A DNA stretch of 64,000 nt from Desulfosoma sp. Lineage in GTDB: Bacteria; Desulfobacterota; Syntrophobacteria; Syntrophobacterales; DSM-9756. Below the pieces are notes generated by a model that was not told the DNA's origin, made no database searches, and was given only the letters and a program-made list of their open reading frames with translations. The stretch spans positions 163,934-227,933 of the forward strand of contig JBBFKY010000005.1 of the NCBI GenBank assembly GCA_037481875.1, read 5' to 3'. The translations under genes and the position numbers were made by a program. Positions within the stretch are counted from its first letter, which is position 1; each line of letters starts with the position of its first letter. This document shows positions 18,694-26,779 of the stretch, piece after piece.

Positions 18694-19070
18694 GTCACCG
18701 TTCCTCACGTGTGGTTTGACCGGCTGAAGCCGGTAGGCGAATGCAACGGTCAAAAGCGCTTGCCTTGTAGCACAGGCGCCCTTGAATCGCAACGGTGCAT
18801 ACCAACAGGAGTACGGTGGAAACACCGCAAGGGTCCGGCCAAAGCCTTTGAACCCCTCCACGGCTTATTTCACCCGGGAATGGCAAGGCCTTTCCCGACA
18901 GTGGATCAGGAAAGTAGAAAGCATGCAAGAAATGATTGGAGAAGAGAATTTGAAAGGGAAAGAAGAGATGTGGAAGGCCAAATTTTTGGTGAAAAAACTC
19001 CGCTATGAGCCGCATCGGGAAGGTGTCAAGGCGCAGGGAACGGCATAAAACCTCGACACCCCAATCCCGC
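18694..19070. other. Intergenic region between the parA-like and leuS genes, with a possible tiny ORF
   Basis: This 377-base stretch presumably holds the leuS promoter on the minus strand, but I saw no clear boxes. On the plus strand a possible 41-codon ORF starts at ATG 18923 (MQEMIGEENLKGKEEMWK...) after AGGAAAG and ends at 19048. It is lysine- and glutamate-rich, which can appear by chance in such purine-rich DNA. I do not call it a gene. Confidence 0.3.
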
Positions 19071-20015
19071 TCAACTCAAAAGGGTCTCATCTCCAGCCAC
19101 CCGGCGAACCAAGTCGCGATAGTCCCTGGCTCCAGGAGATCCCGGCGCATATTCGTAAATGGTCTTGCCATACCCGGGCGCTTCGGACAGCCGCACGTTG
19201 TAACGAATAGGGGCACACATCCGGCTGTTGTAATGGGCGCTCAGCTGCTCGAGGATTTCTTCCGATTGCTTGACACGCTTGTCCAGGAAGGTGGGTACCA
19301 CGTATTTGAGTGCAAGATCTTTGTGATAGTTCTGGACGGAGGCCAGGCTTCGACTGAATTCCAAAAGACCTTGAATGGCCATCACTTCCAGACTTACCGG
19401 AATCAAGACTTCCTTGACATAAAACAGCACGTTGATGGTCAACACATCCCATCCCGGCGAAGTATCCACAATCACGTAATCAAAGCGGTCCTCAATGGGC
19501 GTGAGGGCCTCGGTGAGGGTCATTTCCCCGCGAAAGTCTTTGCGTGCAATGAGGCGTTTCACCCCTGCCAAAGAACGCCCTCCGGCCAGAAGCCACAAGC
19601 GCTCTCGAGCCTGGACCAGGCATTCCTCGGGGATAACCTCACCGGTCATGAGTTCCGTGAGACCCGCTTTTGGCTTCACTCCGAGCATGTAGGACGCCTG
19701 CCCTTGCGTGTCGGTATCCACCAAAAGCACTTTAAAACCAGCCATGGCTAATCCCGCGGCAAGATTGACCGCCGTGGTCGTTTTGCCCACACCCCCTTTG
19801 CTTAAAGAGACGGCAATGCGACGCTTGGGCCATCGCGCCTCCTGAGCCGCCTGTTGAGGCTGCGGCGCCTTTGCCCCTTCCTGTTCCCCATCGGAAGGTC
19901 TCGGTAAGGGAAACCGATGACCGCAAAAGACACATTTTGCGGCCTTCACCTTTTCAGAAAGGCGAGTCTCATCCACCTTGTGCTGCCGATTGCAGCTGGG
20001 ACACACGATAATCAT
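19071..20015 (-). CDS. ParA/MinD-family ATPase with N-terminal zinc ribbon
   Basis: A deviant-Walker ATPase of the ParA/Soj group that forms gradients to position DNA or protein complexes. Residues 1-35 form a zinc-ribbon of the MJ0042 kind with CPSC and CVFC pairs (MIIVCPSCNRQHKVDETR and AAKCVFCGHRFP). After a linker rich in Q, A and P, the ATPase begins at KRRIAVSLSKGGVGKTTTAVN, which carries the deviant Walker A. DYVIVDTSPGWDVL is the switch/Walker B region. The start at ATG 20015 has AGGAGAAGAGG upstream and overlaps the stop of the preceding gene by four bases. It lies in one transcript with an RHH-like and a PilZ gene. It may belong to cell-pole or chromosome positioning, but its cargo is unknown. 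Confidence 0.85.
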   Translation of the reverse strand: MIIVCPSCNRQHKVDETRLSEKVKAAKCVFCGHRFPLPRPSDGEQEGAKAPQPQQAAQEARWPKRRIAVSLSKGGVGKTTTAVNLAAGLAMAGFKVLLVDTDTQGQASYMLGVKPKAGLTELMTGEVIPEECLVQARERLWLLAGGRSLAGVKRLIARKDFRGEMTLTEALTPIEDRFDYVIVDTSPGWDVLTINVLFYVKEVLIPVSLEVMAIQGLLEFSRSLASVQNYHKDLALKYVVPTFLDKRVKQSEEILEQLSAHYNSRMCAPIRYNVRLSEAPGYGKTIYEYAPGSPGARDYRDLVRRVAGDETLLS

Positions 20016-20449
20016 GGGACCTCTTCTCCTGATGACTTCCTGGAAACCTGTACGGTTTCTTTGGGTTTTCGGCACACCTCGTGAACCATTTGAAACAATC
20101 GACTCTTGGGCCCCTTGGCGTCCAGTTCCTGAAGTGCTGTTCGTAAAGCCGTCTCAACGATCACGGATTTGGAAATCCTCGGTTTGGATTCATCCGATGG
20201 AGCGTCCAACAAGATATGTTGCGCTTTCTCCAAGTGTTGAATGATCAGCTTGGTAAGATAATAGGTAACCTTCTTTTTCGGCTGAGCATCTTTGGGCCGA
20301 GTCAAAGTCCCTTTGCGGTCATCATGCCCGGCTGAGGCGTTTCGGTGTTCCAAGCGCCTTAAGTAAAAAGCCAACCGTTCAAGGATGTCGTTTTCTTCTG
20401 TGGTGACCTTGGGCTCTTCCCCACGGAGCAAGGCCCCCATAATGTCCAT
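20012..20449 (-). CDS. Hypothetical protein with a ribbon-helix-helix-like segment, ParA partner candidate
   Basis: I recognise no named family. The 145-residue protein is basic in its middle (KKKVTYYLTKLIIQHLEKA) and has KSVIVETALRTALQEL after a 15-residue insertion. These two segments look like the strand-helix-helix of MetJ/Arc-type DNA-binding proteins, which often act as ParB partners of ParA ATPases. The start at ATG 20449 is set by AAGGAGG; the open frame starts 29 codons earlier. It ends in ATGA overlap with the parA-like gene, so the two are translationally coupled. The DNA-binding role is inference. Confidence 0.6.
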   Translation of the reverse strand: MDIMGALLRGEEPKVTTEENDILERLAFYLRRLEHRNASAGHDDRKGTLTRPKDAQPKKKVTYYLTKLIIQHLEKAQHILLDAPSDESKPRISKSVIVETALRTALQELDAKGPKSRLFQMVHEVCRKPKETVQVSRKSSGEEVP

Positions 20450-20582
20450 CGGTTCCTCCTTACGAGACGGCGCCACCGGAGATCCTCCTGTCCAACCCAG
20501 CTTTTCAAAGCCCCAAAACAATTCTCCCATGTTCATGCACCTTTGACGGCTTTAGGGGGCTCTGCCTTCAGAGGCATGTGCC

Positions 20583-21005
20583 TCAATTCTGCTCGAAAAA
20601 CCGTTCGCGGGCTTTTTGCACGAAATCCACCATGAAATCCCTATCCGCGTCATTTTTCAGTTCGAGAGAAAGACCGTACAAGAATCCTGAACCTTCAAGG
20701 GGGGTCACATGTCGAACGGTTCCGTAAGCCTGAAGATGCCTATCGCCGAACCGCAATTCCACGGAGTCCAATCCCTGACCGATCTGGGCCAAGTTTCCGG
20801 AATCCGCCAAAAATCCCACACCGCCTTCACTGATATTGGCTACACGGAAAGAAACGCCTTGGATGAACAAGCTGACCGGTGTTTGTTCGTTGACGGGAAC
20901 ACGAAAGGTTTTTCGAACCACCGTCTGTTCCTCAAAAACACCGGTCAGTTCCAACGTTTCCTCTAAGTCCTTGAGTTCTTCCAGAAGATTGTCTTTGTTC
21001 GTCAT
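20583..21005 (-). CDS. PilZ-domain protein, probable c-di-GMP receptor
   Basis: PilZ domains bind the second messenger cyclic di-GMP. The 140-residue protein has the two diagnostic motifs in order: RxxxR as RKTFR (about residue 32) and [D/N]xSxxG as NISEGG (about residue 62), followed by beta strands VELRFGDRHLQAYGTV. An acidic N-terminal helix (LLEELKDLEETLEL) precedes it. The start at ATG 21005 follows GGAGGAAA. It lies 133 bases upstream of the RHH-like gene and reads toward it, so the three genes may be one transcript. The gene is divergent from the ClpX-like gene. Confidence 0.85.
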   Translation of the reverse strand: MTNKDNLLEELKDLEETLELTGVFEEQTVVRKTFRVPVNEQTPVSLFIQGVSFRVANISEGGVGFLADSGNLAQIGQGLDSVELRFGDRHLQAYGTVRHVTPLEGSGFLYGLSLELKNDADRDFMVDFVQKARERFFEQN

Positions 21006-21121
21006 CGATGTTTCCTCCATGCCCATGACGGCGTGCCTTGATCTGTTTCAACCATTTTAGTATTCGGCATCTTGACGGCTGACCTTAAATACTTTTGAAA
21101 CCGATGCATCCTCAGCCTTCC

Positions 21122-21150
21122 TTGAAAAAGCGAATGGAGCGCCTTATAGT
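21122..21150 (+). promoter_or_regulatory. Probable sigma-70 promoter of the ClpX-like/ahb operon
   Basis: TTGAAA at 21122-21127 and TATAGT at 21145-21150 are separated by exactly 17 bases. The expected start is near 21157, about 50 bases before the ClpX-like start codon. Confidence 0.65.
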
Positions 21151-21206
21151 CAAAGGGCGTCATTGAAAGACGCATTCAGCGGACAAACCGAAAGGCTAGG
21201 TGCCCC

Positions 21207-23000
21207 ATGAGTGATCAGTGCCAAAAATTTCCGGATCAAGAAGAACTGGAAAGGGAGCTCAGCGAATTCCTTTCCAAGAAATACGGACGCCAGATCAGGG
21301 TCATTTCCCCCATGATGGTTGCCCACCCCAAAGCAGGCGAATCCAAAAAGTCTTCGTCGGAAAAGGTGCGTCAGATTCAGTTTGACATGAAACCCGAAGA
21401 GCTGGAAGCCTACCTCGACCAATACGTGGTCAAGCAGGAGCAGGCCAAGGCCATTTTGGCGACCAAGATCTGCACGCATTACAACCGTATCAAGTGGCGC
21501 TTGGAACGGGGACATCGAAACGCCGATCCCATCGGGCGCATTAAGAACAACATTATCCTGATGGGCCCCACCGGAGTGGGGAAAACCTATCTTATCAAGC
21601 TGATTGCTCAGAAGATCGGTGTTCCTTTCGTCAAGGGAGATGCCACCAAGTTCAGCGAAACAGGCTATGTGGGCGGAGATGTGGAAGACTTGGTGCGAGA
21701 CCTGGTGCGTGCCGCCGATGATGATCTGGAACTGGCCCAGTACGGAATCATTTACATTGACGAAATCGATAAGATCGCTTCCTCTTCACAGCTTATCGGA
21801 CCTGATGTGTCGCGAACCGGTGTTCAGCGAGCCTTGTTAAAGCCCATGGAAGAGACCGAAGTGGATCTACGGGTTCCTCATGATCCCATCTCCCAACTGC
21901 AGGCCATCGAACAATACCGAAGAACCGGCAAAAGGGACAAGCAAACCATCAACACCAAAAACATTCTCTTTATCGTCAGTGGCGCTTTTAACGGTTTGGC
22001 CGAAATCGTCAAAAAACGCCTGCAACAGCAAGGTGTGGGATTTCGCGCCGCCGTTCACAGTCGCACAGACGACCACAAGTTCCTTCAGCACGTCAAAGCG
22101 GAAGACCTCATCGAATATGGATTTGAAAGTGAGTTCGTGGGGCGTCTTCCCGTGATCGCTGTTTTGGAACCTTTGGAAGTGGAAGATTTGTATCAAATCC
22201 TGAAGAATCCAAACAGTCCGATCATTCAAGGGAAAAAAGAGGATTTTCGCTGCTACGGGATCGATCTTAAATTCCAGGACGAGGCTCTGTGGACCTTGGC
22301 GGAAATGGCTTACCAGGAAAGAACGGGAGCAAGAGGGCTGGTGAGTGTCATCGAGCGGATCTTGTTGGGATTTGAGAAACGCTTGCCGTCCACCTCCATT
22401 CGCCATTTGGTGGTGACCAAGGACCTGGTCCTGCATCCCCAGGAAGCTTTGGAAGCCATTCTTAAGGATCCGGATTCGCCCCAGCAGCGTGAGCTTTATG
22501 AACGGATGGTGCGAGAGGAAAAAGAAGCCGTTCATCAACAGGTCCTCAAGAAAAAGAAACATTACGTCCACAACTATCCCTTCGTCTTTACGCCGGGACG
22601 GTTGGAACTCTTGGTGGATCAGCATGTGAAAACCGGAGAACCCATCGAAGGGCTCTTTGACGCCATGATCACCATGTATAACCAGATCAAGGTTTTTGAA
22701 GAAGAATTTCACGACCATCAGGGTTTTAAAATCCATTTCGACGATCAGGCTATGACCGCCATTATGATCAAGGCCTTGACGGAGGATAAGACAGCCACGG
22801 CTGTGTGTCGGGAAATTTCGCGGGATTACGACTATGCCTTTCGACTGGTCGCCGAAAGAAGCGGTCAGATTCAATTCATTCTCCCCAAGGGTGCCGTGGA
22901 TGCTCCGGAAGCCTACCTGGATGAACTCATTCGGGACACCTACCGCAAGCACCCTCTCCCTGAGGAAAAGGCCTCATCGCAGAAAGGATCGACCTCATGA
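21207..23000 (+). CDS. ClpX-like AAA+ unfoldase lacking the zinc-binding domain
   Basis: An AAA+ ATPase most similar to ClpX, whose usual job is to unfold proteins and feed them to ClpP. The 597-residue protein has Walker A GPTGVGKT (about 117-124), pore loop GYVG (SETGYVGGDVED), Walker B IIYIDEIDKIA, and a loop reading GVGF where ClpX has the ClpP-docking IGF, so docking may be retained. Unlike ClpX it lacks the N-terminal four-cysteine zinc domain. It has instead about 50 unrelated residues and a C-terminal extension of about 150 residues beyond the ClpX end, with KKKKHYVHNYPFVFTPGRLE. The stop overlaps the ahbC start by four bases, so it may be coupled with haem synthesis. ATG 21207 is the start, with only a weak AGG-type site upstream. 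Function beyond unfoldase activity is not known. Confidence 0.75.
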   Translation: MSDQCQKFPDQEELERELSEFLSKKYGRQIRVISPMMVAHPKAGESKKSSSEKVRQIQFDMKPEELEAYLDQYVVKQEQAKAILATKICTHYNRIKWRLERGHRNADPIGRIKNNIILMGPTGVGKTYLIKLIAQKIGVPFVKGDATKFSETGYVGGDVEDLVRDLVRAADDDLELAQYGIIYIDEIDKIASSSQLIGPDVSRTGVQRALLKPMEETEVDLRVPHDPISQLQAIEQYRRTGKRDKQTINTKNILFIVSGAFNGLAEIVKKRLQQQGVGFRAAVHSRTDDHKFLQHVKAEDLIEYGFESEFVGRLPVIAVLEPLEVEDLYQILKNPNSPIIQGKKEDFRCYGIDLKFQDEALWTLAEMAYQERTGARGLVSVIERILLGFEKRLPSTSIRHLVVTKDLVLHPQEALEAILKDPDSPQQRELYERMVREEKEAVHQQVLKKKKHYVHNYPFVFTPGRLELLVDQHVKTGEPIEGLFDAMITMYNQIKVFEEEFHDHQGFKIHFDDQAMTAIMIKALTEDKTATAVCREISRDYDYAFRLVAERSGQIQFILPKGAVDAPEAYLDELIRDTYRKHPLPEEKASSQKGSTS

Positions 23001-24187
23001 TCGGTATTTCCAAGCTGTACTGCGGCACCGTGGAACCTTCGGACGCCTTGCGCTACGGTCGCCGCAGCGGAGAACTCCCTTCGCATCTTTTACAGTTTTC
23101 CCAGGACAAAAAGCCTGTCGTGGTCTGGAACATGACCCGTCGATGCAATCTCAAATGCGTTCACTGCTACGCTCAGGCTCTGGATCGCCATTTTCCCGAT
23201 GAACTGACCACGGCTGAAGGGAAACTTCTTCTGGACGATTTGGCCGCCTTTGGGTGCCCCGTGGTTCTGTTTTCAGGTGGAGAACCTCTCATGAGGCCGG
23301 ATCTCGTGGAACTGGCCGCTTATGCCGTAGAGAAAGGTATGCGTGCCGTTGTTTCCACCAACGGCACCTTGATCACGCCCGGCATCGCTCAGGAACTGAG
23401 ACACATAGGGCTTTCGTACGTAGGCATCAGTCTGGACGGCATGGAATCGGTCAATGATCGGTTTCGAGGGGTCAAAGGGGCGTTTCAAAGGGCGATGGAA
23501 GGGATTGCCGCCTGCCGGGAAGCCGGCATCAAGGTGGGGTTACGCTTCACCATGAATCGACGGAACGCCGCCGAAATCCCGGCTATCTTTGATCTGTTGG
23601 AATCCCAAGATATTCCGAGGGTCTGCTTTTATCATTTGGTGTATGCCGGTCGAGGCTCCAAGCTCATGGAAGAAGATCTCACTCATGAAGAAACGCGGCG
23701 TGCCGTGGATCTTATCATCGATCGTACAGCGGATCTGCATCGACGCGGAAAACCCAAGGAAGTGCTCACGGTGGACAACCACGCCGACGGTCCCTACGTC
23801 TACCTGCGCCTGCTTCGAGAAGGGTCTCCTCGAGCACCGGATGTTCTCAAACTTCTGGAAATGAATGAAGGCAACAATTCCGGGCGAGGAATCGGCTGTG
23901 TGAGTTGGGATGGTCAGGTGCATGCGGACCAGTTTTGGAGGCATTATTCCTTCGGCAATGTTCGGCAACGACCCTTCAGCGCCATCTGGACCGATCTTTC
24001 CAATCCCCTCATGGCTCGCTTGAAGGACAAGAAAACCTACGTGAAAGGCCGATGCGCTCAATGCCGCTGGTTGTCGGTATGTGGGGGTAATTTTCGCGTA
24101 CGCGCGGAAGCGGCGACTGGGGATCTTTGGGCCCCTGACCCCGCCTGTTACCTGACGGACGAAGAGATCGGCTTCCAAGCCGGCTGA
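22997..24187 (+). CDS. ahbC: AhbC-like radical SAM protein, 12,18-didecarboxysiroheme deacetylase
   Basis: In the siroheme-based haem pathway, AhbC removes the acetate side chains of 12,18-didecarboxysiroheme to give iron-coproporphyrin III. The 396-residue protein has the radical SAM motif CxxxCxxC at residues 50, 54 and 57 (CNLKCVHC), GGEPLMRPDL, and a C-terminal second-cluster domain with CAQC (353-356), CGGN (362) and a final cysteine near 384. This arrangement of a twitch/SPASM-like domain fits AhbC. The assignment rests on neighbourhood: hemB follows at once, then an AhbD-like gene. It overlaps the preceding ATPase by four bases. Alternatives such as NirJ or a heme d1 enzyme are less likely given the sulfate-reducer context. 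Confidence 0.85.
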   Translation: MIGISKLYCGTVEPSDALRYGRRSGELPSHLLQFSQDKKPVVVWNMTRRCNLKCVHCYAQALDRHFPDELTTAEGKLLLDDLAAFGCPVVLFSGGEPLMRPDLVELAAYAVEKGMRAVVSTNGTLITPGIAQELRHIGLSYVGISLDGMESVNDRFRGVKGAFQRAMEGIAACREAGIKVGLRFTMNRRNAAEIPAIFDLLESQDIPRVCFYHLVYAGRGSKLMEEDLTHEETRRAVDLIIDRTADLHRRGKPKEVLTVDNHADGPYVYLRLLREGSPRAPDVLKLLEMNEGNNSGRGIGCVSWDGQVHADQFWRHYSFGNVRQRPFSAIWTDLSNPLMARLKDKKTYVKGRCAQCRWLSVCGGNFRVRAEAATGDLWAPDPACYLTDEEIGFQAG

Positions 24188-24205
24188 TCCAAGGAGGTTT
24201 GGTGC

Positions 24206-25180
24206 ATGTACTTTCCTGAATACCGGCCGAGACGCTTGAGACGCACGGAAAATTTGCGACGTATGGTCCGGGAGACACGCCTGAGTCCGGACATGTTCAT
24301 CTATCCCCTTTTTGTCCGAAGCGGTCGAGGAATTCGTCAGGCTGTTCCGTCCATGCCCGGTGTGTTTCAATGGTCCCGAGATACCGTGGTCCACGAAGTG
24401 AAAGAGGTCCATGGGCTGGGAATTCCTGCGGTGATCCTCTTTGGACTGCCGGAAAAAAAAGACGAAATAGGATCGGAAGCCTATGCTTCGAACGGCGTGG
24501 TACAGGAAGCCGTGAGAGCCATCAAAGACGCCTGTCCTGATCTGGTAGTCATTACAGATGTATGCCTGTGCGAATATACAAGCCACGGGCATTGCGGCGT
24601 GTTACACGCTCAGGAAGTGGACAACGATCCGACCCTGGGTCTTCTAGCCAGAATCGCCGTCTCCCATGCTCAGGCGGGAGCGGACATGGTGGCTCCATCG
24701 GATATGATGGACGGTCGTGTCGGCGCCATTCGCGAAAGCCTTGATGAAGAAGGATTTCACCAAACAGGCATCATGGCCTATTCAGCCAAGTATTGTTCCG
24801 CTTTTTACGGCCCGTTTCGTGAAGCGGCGGATTCAGCGCCTCAATTCGGGGACCGGCGTTCCTACCAGATGGATCCACCCAATGCTCGTGAAGCCCTTCG
24901 CGAGATTCAGCTGGATATCGAGGAAGGAGCCGACATTGTCATGGTGAAGCCCGCTTTGGCTTATCTGGATATTATTCGACGCGTCAAAGAAGAATTCGAC
25001 TGGCCTGTAGCCGCTTATAATGTCAGTGGGGAATACGCCATGATCAAGGCCGCTGCCGCCAACGGCTGGCTGGATGAACAACGTGTCATGATGGAAGTGC
25101 TCACGGCCATTCACAGGGCCGGAGCCGACATGATCCTCACTTACTTCGCCAAGGATGCCGCCAGGCTGCTATCCTCCTAA
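24206..25180 (+). CDS. hemB: Porphobilinogen synthase (delta-aminolevulinic acid dehydratase)
   Basis: This enzyme joins two aminolevulinate molecules into porphobilinogen, early in tetrapyrrole synthesis. The 324-residue protein has the cysteine-bearing zinc site [13 protein letters not shown] (about residues 115-130), and the two active lysines in [14 protein letters not shown] and MVKPALAY. The start at ATG 24206 follows AAGGAGG. It sits between ahbC and ahbD, so the cluster covers an early and two late steps of the Ahb route. Length fits the family. Confidence 0.97.
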   Translation: MYFPEYRPRRLRRTENLRRMVRETRLSPDMFIYPLFVRSGRGIRQAVPSMPGVFQWSRDTVVHEVKEVHGLGIPAVILFGLPEKKDEIGSEAYASNGVVQEAVRAIKDACPDLVVITDVCLCEYTSHGHCGVLHAQEVDNDPTLGLLARIAVSHAQAGADMVAPSDMMDGRVGAIRESLDEEGFHQTGIMAYSAKYCSAFYGPFREAADSAPQFGDRRSYQMDPPNAREALREIQLDIEEGADIVMVKPALAYLDIIRRVKEEFDWPVAAYNVSGEYAMIKAAAANGWLDEQRVMMEVLTAIHRAGADMILTYFAKDAARLLSS

Positions 25181-25194
25181 AGAAAGGAGTGTTC

Positions 25195-26316
25195 ATGCCT
25201 TCCCACGCCGTTTCCTCCACCGGTCCTCATGCCGCCGGGACTCCTCACACTGAAGCTCATGCATGGACTCTCCGCCTTGTGGCCTGGGAAGTCACCCGCA
25301 CCTGCAATCTCTCCTGCGTGCACTGCCGCGCCGCGGCCATGGACAAACCCTACCCCAACGAACTCAGCACAACGGAAGGTCTTCGCCTTTTAGATGACCT
25401 GGCGGCCCTGGGATCGCCCATTGTCATCCTTACGGGAGGGGAGCCTCTGCTCAGGCCGGATATTTTCGACTTGGCCGCTTACGGCCATGAACGAGGGCTT
25501 CGCATGACCATGGCACCCAACGGCACTCTTGTGACCCTCGATGCCGCGCGAAGAATGAAAGAGGTTGGGATTCAGCGTATCAGCATCAGCCTGGACGGAG
25601 CGGACGCCGCAAGCCACGATGCGTTTCGCCAAATGCCGGGAGCCTTTGACGGAGCGCTTAAAGGAATTCGTTCTGCTAGGGAAGCCGATCTTCCCTTTCA
25701 AATCAACACCACCATCACGGCCACAAACCTCAAGGAGCTGCCTCGCATTCAGGAACTTGCCGTGAATCTGGGTGCTGTGGCACACCATATCTTTCTGCTG
25801 GTTCCCGTAGGTCGAGGAAAGTCTCTGGAAGAACAGGCTATCAATGCAGAACAATACGAACAAACCTTGCACTGGTTTTACGAACAGCGCGACAAGGTTC
25901 CCTTGCAGCTCAAGGCCACCTGTGCCCCTCATTATTACCGCATCCTTCGGCAAAGAGCCCGTCAGGAAGGCCGTTCTGTGGACATGAAAACCTTCGGGTT
26001 GGATGCTATGACTCGAGGTTGCTTGGGAGGCACAGGGTTTTGCTTCATTTCCCACGTGGGTCAGGTGCAACCGTGCGGCTACCTGGAAGTGAACTGCGGG
26101 AATGTTCGGGATCAAGGATTTCGCGAGATTTGGGAAAACTCCGAGGTTTTTCGAAGGCTTCGAAACTTCAAAGCGTTGGAAGGAAAATGCGGGCGTTGCG
26201 AATACGTTCGTGTCTGCGGCGGATGCCGCGCTCGCGCCTTTGAAGCTACGGGAAATTACATGGCCGAAGAGCCCCTTTGCCTTTATGAACCCAAAGCTTT
26301 ACGATCTCCGGTCTAA
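25195..26316 (+). CDS. ahbD: AhbD-like radical SAM protein, haem synthase (iron-coproporphyrin decarboxylase)
   Basis: AhbD oxidatively decarboxylates two propionates of iron-coproporphyrin III to give haem b. The 373-residue protein shows CxxxCxxC at residues 37, 41 and 44 (CNLSCVHC), ILTGGEPLLRPD, and a C-terminal cluster domain with CGRC, CGGC and a last cysteine near LC at 361. I take ATG 25195 after AAAGGAG; a GTG two codons earlier is too close to that site. The paralogy with the upstream AhbC-like protein (same fold, shared motifs) is expected for AhbC and AhbD. Which paralogue does which step is best judged from the hemB-adjacent order plus family similarity; swapped roles are possible. 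Confidence 0.82.
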   Translation: MPSHAVSSTGPHAAGTPHTEAHAWTLRLVAWEVTRTCNLSCVHCRAAAMDKPYPNELSTTEGLRLLDDLAALGSPIVILTGGEPLLRPDIFDLAAYGHERGLRMTMAPNGTLVTLDAARRMKEVGIQRISISLDGADAASHDAFRQMPGAFDGALKGIRSAREADLPFQINTTITATNLKELPRIQELAVNLGAVAHHIFLLVPVGRGKSLEEQAINAEQYEQTLHWFYEQRDKVPLQLKATCAPHYYRILRQRARQEGRSVDMKTFGLDAMTRGCLGGTGFCFISHVGQVQPCGYLEVNCGNVRDQGFREIWENSEVFRRLRNFKALEGKCGRCEYVRVCGGCRARAFEATGNYMAEEPLCLYEPKALRSPV

Positions 26317-26415
26317 TGCGTGATCGACTGTTGCCCTGCTGACCTGGGCTTTCCCGACTTGTCCGGATCCAACATCGGCCGACCGTGCATTTCCCCAATT
26401 CGCGGCCCTCATAGA

Positions 26416-26445
26416 GGGCGCACGGGGGCACACACCGGTGCGCCC
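26416..26445. repeat. GC-rich intergenic palindrome, same family as 7.9 kb
   Basis: Arms GGGCGCAC (26416-26423) and GTGCGCCC (26438-26445) bracket a 14-base loop in the 445-base gap from 26317 to 26761. The rest of the gap contains no convincing gene or promoter, only scraps of GC-rich sequence. The copy ends CCCCTAAG, close to the first copy at 7.9 kb. Confidence 0.7.
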
Positions 26446-26761
26446 CTAAGATACAGGCTTCTCGGCAGGTACCGACCCATGACAGACGGGACCAAAATTT
26501 CGCCACAGATTATTCTCGCTATGAGCGGATGCATGCGTCAGGTCTCGCAGCCAATCCCCGGCAAGGGCGCGCCGAAGTGTTCACCCTCATAGCCAGTTGG
26601 TTGTGGAGCGAACCCGTGTGTCCGCCCACTGCTCCCGCACGGAAATCCCGTGACTTGGCAGACACTGACACAGCCCGCGCCCCCATAGGCCGTGGGTAAG
26701 TCACCACCAAAGGGCCGGCCCCTCCATTTTTCGATACTCACCGGGAACATTCATTCGGGAT

Positions 26762-26779
26762 AAAAGGCATGGGCCTTTT
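26762..26779 (-). terminator. Hairpin at the end of the DUF1573 operon, likely terminator
   Basis: Arms AAAAGGC (26762-26768) and GCCTTTT (26773-26779) form a 7-base stem with a 4-base loop. Read on the minus strand it starts at the stop codon and ends in TTTTAT. The stem is short, but the location and T-run suit an intrinsic terminator. Confidence 0.55.

Noticed and set aside
18923..19048. 41-codon plus-strand ORF in the gap between leuS and the parA-like gene
   Set aside because: Too short and of low complexity to call without homologues; mentioned in the gap annotation only.
21867..22952. 361-codon minus-strand frame inside the ClpX-like gene
   Set aside because: It is the antisense shadow of a conserved AAA+ gene and lacks any recognised motif.
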